In this document: positions 11,550-22,610 of the stretch, piece by piece
How the letters are laid out: each line of letters begins with the position of its first letter
Numbering within the stretch: position 1 is the stretch's first letter
NCBI GenBank assembly: GCA_030847615.1
Contig: JAUMIR010000002.1
Coordinates: 197,639,809 to 197,703,808, forward strand
Length of the DNA: 64,000 nt
Origin: Gambelia wislizenii
Taxonomy: Eukaryota > Chordata > Lepidosauria > Squamata > Crotaphytidae
Reading direction: 5' to 3'
Notes under the pieces: generated by a model
The model's database searches: none
What the model saw: the letters and a program-made list of their open reading frames with translations, nothing else
Told to the model about the DNA's origin: nothing
Program-made: the position numbers and the translations under genes

Positions 11550-12118
11550 CAGGTGCAAGTAGGAGGGGTTTAAATCTTTCCCCCTCAGCCTCTTGTTTTT
11601 CTAACCCTCTCCCCACCTCCCTGCATAAATGAGGCTTAAACAGAGTAGAGGAACATTCATTTCTGCCATTGGAGGTTCAGCTCCTCTCTCTTCGACACTT
11701 CATGCTTCAATTACTAATCCTTATACCAACCATTAAATAGTGCATTAACATCATATCTCATTAGCTTTATGAAAAACTATTTTCTTTGAAGAAAATCATT
11801 TGGGAACAACAGTAGCAGAGCTAAAGCAGGGTTTGTTTGTTTTTTATGTGTATAGGATGCATTCATCCTGAAGATACATAATTATCAAAGATGAAAACAA
11901 AAGATGATATGGCACACCTTCATCCCAAAGACAATCAATTCAGTACAATAAAACTACTTCCAATTTAAACATGGAAAAGTACAGTAAAATCTTTTTTAAA
12001 AAAGGCCTGCAGCATACTTTTAAAGGGCAGCAAATTGTCATTTTTCTAAAATGTATTGTATGTATCAGGGTGGGTGTGAATCATTTGGATTTTCTGCTTC
12101 AGGCATTAAGGTGTCTTA

Positions 12119-12240
12119 CACATCCTCCAACATTTCACAGATGAAAACCAGGACATGTGTGGTCAAGCAACATCAGAGTGTGGACAAGATGGTGAAATTA
12201 TTACTGTAATGTAGTAATACATTACTGTAGTGGAGAATGA
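12119..12240. mobile_element. Family D DNA element fragment
   Basis: cctccaacatttcacagatg, gtcaagcaacatcagagtgt and gacaagatggtgaaattatt match the left end of the longer copy at 14691. Truncated on the right. Confidence 0.55.
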
Positions 12241-12624
12241 AACAAACAAACAAATCAAAACAAAAACTCAGCCAAATTATTGAAACATGTGGCACAAATA
12301 TATATTTTAAAAACTTGTATTTATATCCTGTCATGTGACCCTATGGCTCCTCTGAATGTTTGAGCACAGAGGTCATGAAATCAATACTGCCAGTGAGATG
12401 TCGACAGGTTTACCGTGCTTCATAGGTGACAAGTGTACACATTGATTCCTACACAGAGTTTAGCTCAGTGAATTGAGAAGTGTGTGTGTGGGGGGGAGAT
12501 GTAGAGGTTAAGAGGGTTATTTATATTTATTTTATTTTTTAAATTTTAAGTTACTTTTTTTGGCCTATACCACTCAAAATTCACCAGCTTGTGTAACCAG
12601 TAGTCATGCAGGCTATGGAAATTA

Positions 12625-12825
12625 CAGTGGATTTGATCGATGGATTTGGCTGACTGTGGATCGTCACGGCCCAAACCTAAAACAGTGGTGACATGCACAT
12701 GGATGCACTGAAACATCTGCATGCATGTTGCTGCCATTAAATAATATGGGTCATGACCATCTGTGTTTTTTGGCATCTGTGGGGGTTTCCAGAACTGAAC
12801 CCCCATGGATCCAGAGGGCCTACTG
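12625..12825. mobile_element. pogo/Tigger-like MITE, copy 2
   Basis: 201 bp beginning CAGTGGAT and ending GGGCCTACTG, flanked by TA (12623-12624, 12826-12827). Its interior is related to the copy at 10956 (gcatgcatgttgctgccat against gtgtgcaagttgccgccat). Confidence 0.72.
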
Positions 12826-12829
12826 TACT

Positions 12830-14050
12830 TGTTAAGATTTTAAAAAATACAGTATTAGAACTTTTTGCAGTTCCCAGAAATGTTGGCTAGTGAACTCTGG
12901 GAGTTGCAGCCCAAAAAAGTAAGATGCTCAAATACTGAAAAAATGGTTATGTGTGAAGTGGACTAATGTACGGTACCATATTGTCCAGTGACTGTCTTGC
13001 TTAATCTCTAGTGATGTTTCATTGCATTAGATGTACTGTGGGAAGGGAACCACATGAACTAGCCTTAAGGGATATAAGCTTCATAATGTAATGTTCTGCC
13101 CCTTTCTCTTCCTCTACAGATTGTGTTTGTGGCTATAAGAGTGCTTTCGGACACATGTGATGCAAAATAGCTTATTACCTGCTAAAATAACAGTGGCTTG
13201 CAGTGAAAGAGGTAGCGGAAAGGCAGAAGAGTATGGTTTTAGTCCTTTCCTTCATTTGCACATAAGTCTACCCACCCAGTGCCATTACACATGTGCTCAT
13301 TCAGCACAAACATAAACAGAACCTCACACACTCTATACTAGCAGCTAGCCTGACTCTGGCATTTAAAGTTTCACTGGCTCTTTAACCAAACACCATCAAT
13401 AATTTATTCCTTTCTTGCAATTCATCAAATATTTATATTTCCCCTGAATTCCCCACTACTGATAGGCCAATATCAAGGTGAGGGGAAGAGGGCGGTCTAG
13501 CCAAGGAGTCAGATTGAACCTGTTGCCAGGCCCTGGATGAGACGATTCACCAGCACCACAAAGAAAAAGAGACCTGCTCCATCCAGTCTGCTGCTCCCAG
13601 ACTGCTTCCTGTCCCCCCCACTCCTTGGCATTTGTTGTTGATTGTACTATTTTTATTTCATTTGTTATGAAAAATGACAAATTTAGGAGGCATCAAGGTT
13701 ACCTGTCAAATGCTCAGCAATCATCCTTCAGCACCTTACTAAGATTAGGAGACTGCCTCAGGAGTGTTTTAAAGGTTATTGCTTAAAAAATGCATCTTCT
13801 GTCTTAGCTTGTAAAATTCAAGGCCATTAACAACCTTTCCTTATTGCATTATATTATATATCCAAGGAACTCAAGGTAACATGATGGTTCTGCTTTCACC
13901 TCATCAGCAAGCTTGCGAAAGATCAGACAGGGACACAGTACAAATGCTCCCAAAGTAGTCTTCAGAGCTTAGAAATAAGTGAAGATTTGAACGAAAGAAA
14001 GTGAAGAAATGAAAACTAAATGCTATAGTTAAGTATCCCTTCAGCTGAGA
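12830..14050. other. Intronic stretch, little recognised
   Basis: A short piece at 12866-12935 (ccagaaatgttggctagtga, ctgggagttgcagccca) resembles a fold-back element of the 56655/58629 type. The rest is unassigned. Confidence 0.35.
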
Positions 14051-14380
14051 GCCAAGGTAGTATAGTGGTTTGAGTGTTGGACTTGGATCCTGGGAGACCA
14101 GGGTTTGAATCCCTGCTCAGCCATGGAAATGAGCAAGGTGCCCTTGGGCAAGTCACACTCTCTCAGCCTCAGAGGAAAGCAATGGCAAACCCCTTCTGAA
14201 CAATGATCTTGCCAAAAACACCAACAACCCAGTGATCAGGTGTATACTTGCAGGGCAGAAGGGGGTTGGACTAGATGGCCCTTGGGGTCTCTTCCAACTC
14301 GAGGATTCTATGATAGGTTTGCCTTAGGGTCATCATATGTCAGAAACTACTTGAAGGCATGAAACAACAACAGCAACAAT
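14051..14380 (+). mobile_element. tRNA-derived SINE (Bov-B/Sauria-type tail) with an inserted CR1 end
   Basis: Starts gccaaggtagtatagtggtt (A-box-like), with gaccagggtttgaatccctg (B-box), a ggcaagtcacactctctcag body, and a tcagaaactacttgaaggca tail ending in CAACAACAG. A CR1 3' terminus (14256-14315: gggggttggactagatggcc to gaggattctatgat) lies inside the body. Confidence 0.78.
14256..14315 (+). mobile_element. CR1 LINE 3' terminus within a SINE
   Basis: About 60 bp of CR1 tail ending ATTCTATGAT. It sits where the SINE itself normally reads CTATGATAGGTT, so the two sequences share CTATGAT at the junction and no target duplication is visible. Confidence 0.65.
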
Positions 14381-14690
14381 CACTTCTACCAGGCCCACTC
14401 GGGCAACATCCAGTGGACTTCCAGGGTATAGCAAGCACACTGGGGGGGGGGGGGGAAGATGAGCTAACTACTGGTTTGCCTAGCGGCTCTGTTGTTTGGA
14501 GGTGGGTGGGTGGGTGACAGAGAGCTTTTGTCTTTACTCCTTCTTGTATCTGGATTTTTATGACATGCATAGCTTCAGGTTCTGGAGCTAAAAACTGAAG
14601 GGATTTGAGAAAAGGTGAGGTAGAAATGTGGTTATCCAGTTCTGCAATACCTCCACTGAAGGAGGGATTTAATTCAATTTGCCTGATGCG

Positions 14691-15036
14691 TACTCTCCAA
14701 CATTTCTCAGATGAACCCTAGGACACATGTGGTCAAGCAACATCACAACATGGTCAAGATGGCAAGTTATTAATAAGGAAGAACACACAAGCTTGGAGAG
14801 GCTGCAGCAGTTTGCTTTTGCCTGAGCTGCCTCTTCTTCTCTTCCCACATTGAGTTAATTGGGTTCAAACTACTTTTGCACTTCGAACTCAGTTTGCAGC
14901 AACTGAAGTAAGCTTGAGGACAAAAGGAGAAAGTGGGAGGAAACAGAAACCGGGACATTTTGAAAGCAACTGAAAAAGTGGGGCAGCAAAGAATTAAATG
15001 AGGCTGTCCCTGCCAAATTGGGACAATTGGAAGGCA
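14691..15036. mobile_element. Family D DNA element, near-complete copy
   Basis: Starts tactctccaacatttctcag and ends aattgggacaattggaaggc. The ends are imperfect inverted repeats (CTCCAAcATTT against CTTCCAATTGT). Other copies: 12119 (partial), 28126 and 61105 (both in the opposite orientation). No transposase. Confidence 0.62.
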
Positions 15037-15491
15037 TGGTGACTTTTGCATAGTAAATGTCAAGAGAATGCCAAATAGAGCATGCTCCCATATTTGTGTT
15101 TTCTAGGTGCTTTGACAAGGATAACAGAATTTTACAAGGATTGTGGACAATGTTGTCATCCATTTGTAACCTTCTTATGTTTGTTCATTGATTCCTCCAT
15201 CTTTTTTCTTTCCACAAATAATTTAAGGAGAGTAAGAAGGAAACATTCAAAAGCTCTTTTGATTGGCAGTGCCAGGAGCCCTTCATCTAAAATCACACAA
15301 ATATATATTCCCCTGAGGTCTCTCCAGATAGCCTTCTATTACAGTACACTGAAGGAAAAATCTCAGAGCCAAGCCTGACACCTCTGCAAGATGGTTCTGA
15401 TAAAGGTAAAAGATGGTGATCTAAGGCCAGTAGAACTAGAACCTAGGTGGAGTGGCAAGATAGTTTTCCAGGAACAGAGAGTAGGCTAAAA

Positions 15492-15760
15492 CGGGTGAGC
15501 AAAGTGTGCCCTGTGGACCACATATGGCCCCAGGGCCATTTTTGTGGCCCCCAGGCTCCCCTGGGATCAATTTTGGCCCAAAATGCCCTCTAGTGGGCAT
15601 GGGGGACATTTTCACATTTTGGTCTGCCACAGCCCATAGAGGGTGTTGGGGAGCAAAGAATGTTTTGGATGATGATGATGACTTGCATTGGGAGGTGCAG
15701 CCCCCGAGATCTCCTAGGGGGTTAAAGCAACCCCCTAGCCTCTCACAGTTGCCCAACCCC
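15492..15760. mobile_element. hAT-like non-autonomous element
   Basis: Begins cgggtgagcaaagtgtgccc and ends cacagttgcccaacccc, with inner motifs gtggcccccaggctcccc and aaaatgccctctagtgggca. Shares these with the copy at 23880, whose ends have a likely 8-bp duplication. Confidence 0.55.
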
Positions 15761-16061
15761 GTCCCAAAACATTTGTAAGCATCTCCTGATTGCATGCTCG
15801 TCAATCTCAGTTTCATTGTTGCTGCTTCATCAAAAACAGTCTTGTGGTAACTGAGGTGTTATCATAGAATTATAGAGCTGGAAGAGACCACCAGGGCCAT
15901 CAAGTCCAACCCCCTGCTATGCAGGAATACACACTCCAATCATTCCCAACAGATGGCCACCCAGCCTCTGCTTAAAAACCTCCAAAGAAGGAGACTCCGC
16001 CACACTATGAGGCAGTGTATTTCATTTCCGAACAGTTCTGTCAGGAAGTTCTTCCTAATGT

Positions 16062-18664
16062 TTAGGTGGAATCTCTTTTCTGTAGTTTGAACCCACTGCT
16101 CCATGTCCAAGTCTCTGGAGCAGCAGAAAACAAGCTTGCTCCACCCTCAGTATGGCATCCCTTCAAATATTTAAACATGGCTATCATGTCACTTCTCAAC
16201 CTTCTCTTCTCCAGACTAAACATGCCCAGCTCCCTAAGCCGCTCCTCATAGGGCATGGCTTCCAGACCTCCCACCATCCTGGTCGCCCTCCTCTGGACAC
16301 GTTCCAGCTTCTCAATATCCTTCCTGAATGGTGGTGCCCAGAACTGGACACAGTATTCCAGGTGAGGTCTGACCAAAGCAGAATAGAGTGGTATTATTAC
16401 TTCCATTGATCTAGACACTATATTCCTATTGATGCAGCCTAGAATCACATTGGCTTTTTTAGCTGCTACATCACACTGCTGACTCATGTTCAGCTTGCGG
16501 TCCACTAAGACTCCTACATCCCTTTTGCATGAACTGCCATCAAACCAGGTGTCACCCATCCTATATCTGTGCTTTTCATTTTGACTACCCAAGTGTAGTA
16601 TCCTACATTTCTGTCTGTTGAAATTCATTTGGTTAGTTTTGGCCCAGCTTTCCCTCTATTCTCTCATCCAAGTCATTGATAAAGATGTTGACTAGCACTG
16701 GGACCAGGACAGAACCCTGTGGCACCCCACTAGTCACTTCTCTCCAGGATGAAGCGGAGCCATTGGTGACTACCCTTTGGGTTCTGTCAGTCAACCAATT
16801 ACAAATCCACCTAACAGTTGCATTGTCTAGCCCACAGGTAACTAACTTTTTTACTGAAATCAAGATACACTATATCCACAGCATCATCTATCAAGTTGGC
16901 AGCTCTATAAAAAAAAAAAGAGATAAGATTAGTCTGGCATGACTTGTTTTTAAGAAATCCATGTTGACCTTTAGTGATTACGGCATTCCTTTCTAAGTGC
17001 TTACAGAATGTCTGTTTAATGATCTGCTCTAGAATCTTTCCTAGTATTGATGTCAGGCTGACTGGGCAGTAATTATTTGGGTCTTCTCCCCCCACACACA
17101 CTTTTAAAGATGGGAACAACATTTGCCCTCCTCCAGTCTGCTGGGACGTCTCCTGTTCTCCAGGATTTCTCAAAGACTATTGCCAGTAGTTCTAAGTTTA
17201 CTTCTGCCAGTTCTTTTAATACCCTTGGATGAAGTTCATCTGGGCCTGGAGACTTGAACTCATTTATACTGGCCAGGTATTCCCGAACAACCTCTTTACC
17301 AATTCTGTGCTGTATTTCCCCTACTGCATCATCTGCTCCATCTTCCCCAAGCTGAGCACTGTTCCCCCTTTGGGAGAAAATTGAAGCAAAGAAAGTGTTA
17401 AGTAGTTCTGCCTTTTCTTTGTCCCCTGTTAGCCTTTCATCCATCTTCTCCACACAGCGGCCCTACCATTTGCTTGTTCTTCCTTTTGCTACGGACATAT
17501 CCAAAAAATCCCTTTTTATTGTTTTTAACCTCTCTAGTAAGCCTGAGCTCCATCTGTGCTTTAGCTTTTCTGCTTTCCCCCCTACGTGAGCTGGTATTTA
17601 TTTGAATTCTTCTTTGGTAATTCCCCACCCCCCTTTCCATTTCTTGTACATGTCCTTTTTAAGTTTTAGTTCAGTTGAGAGTTCTTTTGCTATCCATCCT
17701 GGTTTCTTTATACACCTCCCTTTTTTCCTTCTCGTTGGAACTCTGAAGTTGTGCCTTCAATATCTCACTTTTAAGAAACTCCCATCCTTCATGAACTCCT
17801 TTTTCTTTTAGTATTTCTGACCATGGGATCACCCCCAGTAATTCCCTAAGTTTTCTGAAATCAGCTTTCTTAACGTCTAGAATGCATGTCTGACTACGCT
17901 TGGGTTCCCCTTTCCTCTGATAACAAACTCCAAGAGAACATGGTCACTCCCCCCTAGGGATCCTGCCACTTCCACACCATTAACCAGGTCAGCCCCATTG
18001 ATTAGGATCAGATCTAAAATAACTGATCCCCTTGTTGCCTCTTCCACTTTCTGGACAATGAAATTGTCTGCAGTTGAGGAATTTGTTGGACCTTAAATTC
18101 TTGGCAGTGTTGGACTTCCAACAAATATCAGGATAGATGAAATCCCCCATTACTACTACATCTCTCCTTTCTGTATGTGCAGTCATCTGTTCCAGGAAGG
18201 TATCATCCAATTCCTCAGTTTGGCTTGGAGGTCTGTAGTAGACCCCTACAACAAATAACCCTGCTATTTCTCTCCCCCTTGATTTTTACCCAGATGCTCT
18301 CAACCTGACTCCCAGGATTTAAGTCATGGATCTGTCCACAGGTGTACACATCTTTAACATATAATGCTACTTCACCACCCTTCTCATGAGACTCATCCTA
18401 CCAGGTTTCAGTGATGCCTATTATATCGTATTTGTTTTGCTATGCTAAGAGTTCAAGTTCATCCTGTTTATTTCCCATGCTCTGTGCTTTCGTATAGAGG
18501 CATCTAAAACCATGGGGCATTTCCCCTATCTGCCTTTTAAATGGTCTATTTCTCCCATTGTTGGACTGTTGTGCTATTTGCCTTGCTCTCTGTATAACAT
18601 TTGGGCTATTATCTCTAGCACTCGATGAACTTCTGCCTTCAAGAGTACTCTCTCCCTCCCCCAC
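16062..18664 (-). pseudogene. CR1 ORF2 (endonuclease + reverse transcriptase), broken
   Basis: Pieces in order on the minus strand: GFRCLYTKAQSMGNKQDELE (endonuclease start, near 18510), RRDVVVMGDFIYPDICWKSN (endonuclease core, near 18150), FKSPGPDELHPRVLKELAEV (RT N-terminus, near 17220), [26 protein letters not shown] (near 16720), then QKCRILHLGSQNE to YSALVRPHLEYCVQFWAPPF and LERVQRRATRMVGGLEAMPY. The frames shift repeatedly. Between [13 protein letters not shown] and MNFNRQKC, at about 16629-16650, roughly 43 residues of the usual CR1 protein are absent, including the FADD catalytic motif. Confidence 0.88.
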
Positions 18665-18669
18665 ACAAC

Positions 18670-19018
18670 TCAGTTTAAAGTCCTCCTGATAAGATGTTTC
18701 AGACTCTTAGCAGAAACATTCCTGCCAGCTACTGTGAGGTGCAACCCATCCCTTGCCAGAAGTCCACCTCCCTGAAACCACACTCCATGGTCCAGGAAGC
18801 CAAATTGTTCCCAGGGGCACCATCTGTGTAGCCAGTTGTTCACCTCAACTGTTCTTCTCTCCCTTCCTGGGCCATGCCCTTTCACTGGAAGGACAGACGA
18901 AATGACTACCTGTGCATCCAGGTTCTTAGCTTCCTACCCAAAGCCTCATAATCCCTTGTGATCTTCTGGAGGCTATGCCTTGCAGTATCATTGGTTCCCA
19001 CGTGGACCAAAAGGAAGG
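18670..19018 (-). pseudogene. CR1 ORF1 C-terminal (esterase-like) remnant
   Basis: Minus-strand translation gives LVHVGTNDTARHSLQKITRD, YEALGRKLRTWMH, a frameshift, VVISSVLPVKGHGPGRER, then NNWLHRWCPWEQFGFLDHG and GLLARDGLHLTVAGRNVSA. The GTND and DGLHL blocks belong to the SGNH-type esterase fold known in CR1 ORF1. The N-terminal half of ORF1 is missing. Confidence 0.78.
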
Positions 19019-19020
19019 GG

Positions 19021-19368
19021 CCTTACCGGCTCACCGGTGGGACCATTTTGCAACCCGGCTGGCACCCCCTGTGGCCTCCTCTCTGGTTGGCCCCCGTGGC
19101 CACATGGCCTGGCATGGGGGCCGCCATTGATGGCCTTCTCCTTCCCAGCATGCTCCTTGTCCGGGAAGGAGCGGGAGAAGGAGCACCAATCAGGGTGAGC
19201 CTTCCTCGCTCTGACTGGTCCGTTGCTGGGAGGGAGAAGGGACTTCTGGCCACGTTTCTGGCGCGGCTGGATGACATAGGGCCTGCGCCGAAGGGCCAGT
19301 GAAAAAGCCAGGCCCTGGCGCAGGCTCCTCAGTGGCTCATAAGGAGCCAAAGACCCACCCACCCTCCC
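19021..19368. other. GC-rich segment between the CR1 copy and the LTR-like unit
   Basis: About 350 bp, markedly more GC-rich than its neighbours, with open frames on both strands but no recognised domain. It could be the internal part of the LTR-like element beside it. No primer-binding site or polypurine tract was identified with confidence. Confidence 0.35.
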
Positions 19369-19909
19369 TGTTATGGTATTATGCATGTTTATGTTATCAT
19401 TTGTTGCCATTTGCTAGGCGGATGGCATGGGCCCTGATCTGGGTAGGTGGGGAATGGGGGGGGTCTCCATCAAGTTTAAGTTCAAGTTCAAGTTCACAGA
19501 GACCCCCTTCCCCATTTGTTGATTAACAGCTAGTTTACAGGGGAGGGGGGAGTGTTGAGTGGGTCGGCTTGGCCAGGCGTTCCCCTCCAGGCTGGATCGG
19601 TAGCAACCAATATTGGCCCATTGGCCAACATAGGGTTGGGCAATGAAGGGATCCAGACCCATGCAACCGTGCCAACCATTTGCAGCCATTAGCAAGCTGC
19701 GGCCTTTTATTGCCAATTATCTTCATACTAACCTATACTTTATGTTTATCTTGTACCCAATACAATTGTCAACATAGCTTGTAGTAGCATGTGTCTTTAT
19801 TAAGGGAGGGGAACGGGGAGTATGGTCTGGGTCCGCAAGGGATAACGGTCAGCTATAAGTGTGCTTATGTGAAGCCACCCAGCTTATGTGCTGGTGCTCT
19901 CACATAACA
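19369..19909. mobile_element. LTR-like unit (about 541 bp)
   Basis: Starts TGTTATG and ends CATAACA, the short inverted TG...CA ends expected of a long terminal repeat. On the minus strand it holds CTTAATAAAG (possible polyadenylation signal) and CAATAAAAGG. A small AAGTTC tandem run is at 19472-19495. No matching 5-bp duplication flanks it, so it may be one LTR of a partial element rather than a clean solo LTR. Assignment rests on the ends only. Confidence 0.38.
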
Positions 19910-20605
19910 GTATTCATCACCATCAGATCACATGGTTATACATACTGTAGAAACAAATTAGCCATGCGCCTCCAGGTTCATATCCTGTGCTAGTTGAACA
20001 AGCATTGTGAAAGTGATGACATTGGACATTCTCACCAGGCTTTTATTTACACAGAACACAGTCCTGTACTGGCAATGGTCCTATCTTTTTCTTCCTCATT
20101 AGGAAGGCTTCTCTTAATTATTTCATTATTGCCATGTTTATTATGGAGGAAGCAATCCTGGAATAGCTATAGTTAAATGATAAAGCATCCATTCATGTAA
20201 ATGAAGACGCTGGGTGACCATGTGTTTGGAGAATCAGCTGCTCTCCATTCAGATTATTGGGTAGTGAATAGCAGGTGATGCACCCAAGGAGAAGAAAGAC
20301 CACACTAGCAGCTTTACATAAACAGAAAATCCCACAGGGCTGAAGATAATTAAGTGTTCTGTAGTTAGGTGTGTGCAGGGAAGCACATGAGACATTCTTG
20401 TGGAAGGTTAATGGTCACAATTTCATTTCCTAAGCTGATCTTCAGAAATACTTGAGAATTAATATCAGGTGCACAGATGAAGTGAGCTTAAGAGAATTTA
20501 AAAAATGTAAACAGGTTGTTGATGCTTTCCCTTGAATTCCATGATTGAATGCCCATACATGAGATTTGCAGGTCCTTTTGAGGGTTAACTTTATTTCCCA
20601 TATTG
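19910..20605. other. Distal intron, nothing recognised
   Basis: Unassigned sequence up to the polypyrimidine-poor acceptor of USH1G exon 2. No repeat or exon identified. Confidence 0.4.
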
Positions 20606-20611
20606 TTTTAG

Positions 20612-21857
20612 GGGTGATCCAGACAAATGTGACATCTGGGGGAACACGCCTCTTCATCTGGCAGCAGCCAATGGGCATCTGAATTGCCTCTCCTTCCTGG
20701 TGTCTTTTGGGGCCAATATCTGGTGTCTGGACAATGACTACCACACGCCACTGGACATGGCAGCCATGAAAGGCCACATGGAGTGCGTGCGTTACTTGGA
20801 TTCCATTGCTGCCAAACAGAGCAGCCTCAACCCCAAGTTGGTGGGCAAGCTGAAGGACAAGGCCTTCAAGGATGCAGAGAAGCGCATTAAGGACTGTGTA
20901 AAGATGCAGAAAAAGCACCATGAGAGGATGGAGAAAAGGTATAAAAAGGAGATGTCTGACCACTCAGACACCATGAGCTTCTCCAGTTGCTCCAGCAGCA
21001 CTTTAAGCAGGAGATTCCAGCACATGTCTATGATGACATCGTTGCCATATTCTCAGGCCACCATACACGGCACCGCCAAGGGCAAGACCAAAATCCAGAA
21101 AAAGCTGGAGAAAAAGAAACAGGTAGATGGAACATTCAAAATCTATGAGGATGGGAGGAAAAGCGTGCGCTCCTTATCTGGCTTACAGCTGGGAAATGAT
21201 GTCATGTTTGTGAAACAAGGCACCTATGCTAGTCCAAAGGAATGGACTCGGCGCAACATTAGGGACATGTTTCTGACTGATGAAGACACTGTCTCCCGTG
21301 CCATAAGTGACCCAGGTTTGCACATGGATTCTGCCCATTCTGAGGTCAGCACTGATTCTGGTCATGACTCTTTATTCAACCGCCCTGGCCTAGGTACCAT
21401 GGTTTTCCGGAGGAATTATGTCAGTAGTGGACTGTTTGGGATTGGTCAGGAGGATCCTGGCATGCTGGGAGAAAGTAATATGGATAGGATGGGTGTTAAA
21501 CTTCACAGCCGCCTGCAGCGCTCGCCAAGTCTCAACGACAGCATCGGCAGTGCCAACAGCCTGCAGGAGAGGAACATGGAGGAGCTGCCATGGGATGAGA
21601 TGGAACTGGGCCTAGATGATGATATTGAACCTGAAACCAGCCCCCTGGAGACCTTCCTGGCCTCTTTGCACATGTTTGAGTTCATTTCTATCCTTAAGAA
21701 GGAAAAGATTGATTTGGAAGCTCTCACATTGTGTTCGGACAATGATCTGAAGAGCATCAACATCCCACTGGGACCCAGGAAAAAGATTCTGGATGCTGTC
21801 CAGAGGAGGAAACAGACTTTTGAGAATCCTGATGTCATAGAAGACACTGATCTGTAA
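20612..21857 (+). CDS. USH1G: USH1G (SANS) coding exon 2, to the stop codon
   Basis: Follows a TTTTAG acceptor at 20606-20611 and carries residues 55-469 and the stop; human SANS is 461 residues. In order: end of ankyrin repeat 1, repeat 2 (about 64-93, [14 protein letters not shown]) and repeat 3 (about 97-126, [14 protein letters not shown]). A lysine-rich, probably helical stretch follows (about 130-185), then a serine-rich central region with the conserved-looking [10 protein letters not shown]. The SAM domain is about 398-457 ([10 protein letters not shown] to [11 protein letters not shown]), and the C-terminus is DTDL, a class I PDZ ligand. In known orthologues the central region contacts myosin VIIa, and the SAM domain plus PDZ ligand contact harmonin. 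The frame is open with no premature stop, so the gene looks intact. The leading G completes the codon split by the intron. Confidence 0.97.
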
Positions 21858-22355
21858 GCAATAGACCTCTACCTTCATATTCATGGATACACAAGGGTCT
21901 TCTTCAACACATGATGAGCTTAAATTGGAAGGGTAGTACTTATGTGTACATCATGTTACATATTTTAAAAACAGGAGTGCCTCAGTAGATCAGGGTGTTA
22001 GAAGGCATGCCAGGAACTTATTCAGCCTTTCACTTAATTGAAAAAATGGAATTTATACAAATGTTTCAGTAGTTACAAGCTGGGTACGTCTGATGGAAGA
22101 TGCCCAATATTGTGAGGTAACATTCTGGAATATTCTTGGATCTAAACTCCTGTCATGGCTGGGATAGGATACTTTTTTGTTATATTGTTGGTTAGTGAAA
22201 TCAACACTAGTCCTAACAGTAAAGGCACTGGAAACATTACTTTATTTGGCATTGTTGGCTAAAGTACAAGATAAAAACAGCCTTGTAGGACAGGCCATCA
22301 TATAGTCTCTTGTGCCCCCTTTCTTTCTCTTCAGAGAGATGCTTTCTCTCTTCTT
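21858..22355 (+). other. Probable USH1G 3' UTR / downstream flank
   Basis: Non-repetitive sequence immediately after the USH1G stop codon. No clear AATAAA was seen before the first repeat at 22356, so the polyadenylation site is unresolved. AATAAA motifs occur later, in an A-rich run near 23934, but inside a transposon. Confidence 0.4.
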
Positions 22356-22610
22356 AGGAGCTTATTGCATGTGGGAAGAAAAGTGGAAGTGAAGCCTGAG
22401 AATAACATGTCCCACCTTGCCTTATTGCATGACGTTGGTGTGTTTCATCTGCTCTCCTGTTCTGGTCCCATGGGAGATGGTGATAAACGTGAGCCTTTTT
22501 GCTAACTGGAAATATTCATTAGCAAAAAGACTCGCCTTTACCACCGTCTCTGAAACACACTGACGTTGTGCAATAAGGCAAGGCTTCGTTTGTGCAATAA
22601 GCCCCTTAGA
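22356..22610. mobile_element. Fold-back element family B, copy 1
   Basis: Ends GGAGCTTATTGCATG and (reverse-complemented) GGGGCTTATTGCACA. The centre is a hairpin: CTTTTTGCTAA, a 13-nt loop, TTAGCAAAAAG. It is flanked by TTA on both sides, consistent with a 3-bp duplication. It lies directly against fold-back copy A5. Confidence 0.68.

Larger units (their letters stand above)
15861..19020 (-). mobile_element. CR1 LINE, long minus-strand copy (about 3.2 kb)
   Basis: Read on the minus strand: the end of ORF1 with an esterase-like HVGTNDTARHSLQKITRDYE block (about 18910-19010), then ORF2 endonuclease and reverse transcriptase, then a 3' UTR ending at 15861 in a CR1-type attctatgat repeat. It is 5'-truncated; at about 19020 it joins unrelated GC-rich sequence. 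Lying inside the USH1G intron on the opposite strand, it is a passenger. Many frameshifts and stops make it inactive. Confidence 0.9.
344..20611 (+). other. USH1G: USH1G intron 1 (20,268 bp, phase 2)
   Basis: Bounded by GTAAGT at 344 and TTTTAG ending at 20611, with the reading frame restored across the junction. The interior is mostly transposon-derived: fold-back elements, SINEs, an L2 3' end, pogo-like elements and a long CR1 copy on the opposite strand. No alternative coding exon was recognised. The size is large compared with my recollection that the whole human gene spans only several kilobases; that comparison is memory-based. Confidence 0.93.

Noticed and set aside
18988..19410. 140-codon minus-strand frame across the GC-rich segment
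   Set aside because: It spans the CR1 junction and the LTR-like edge; open because of GC richness, with no gag- or esterase-like motif outside the CR1 part.
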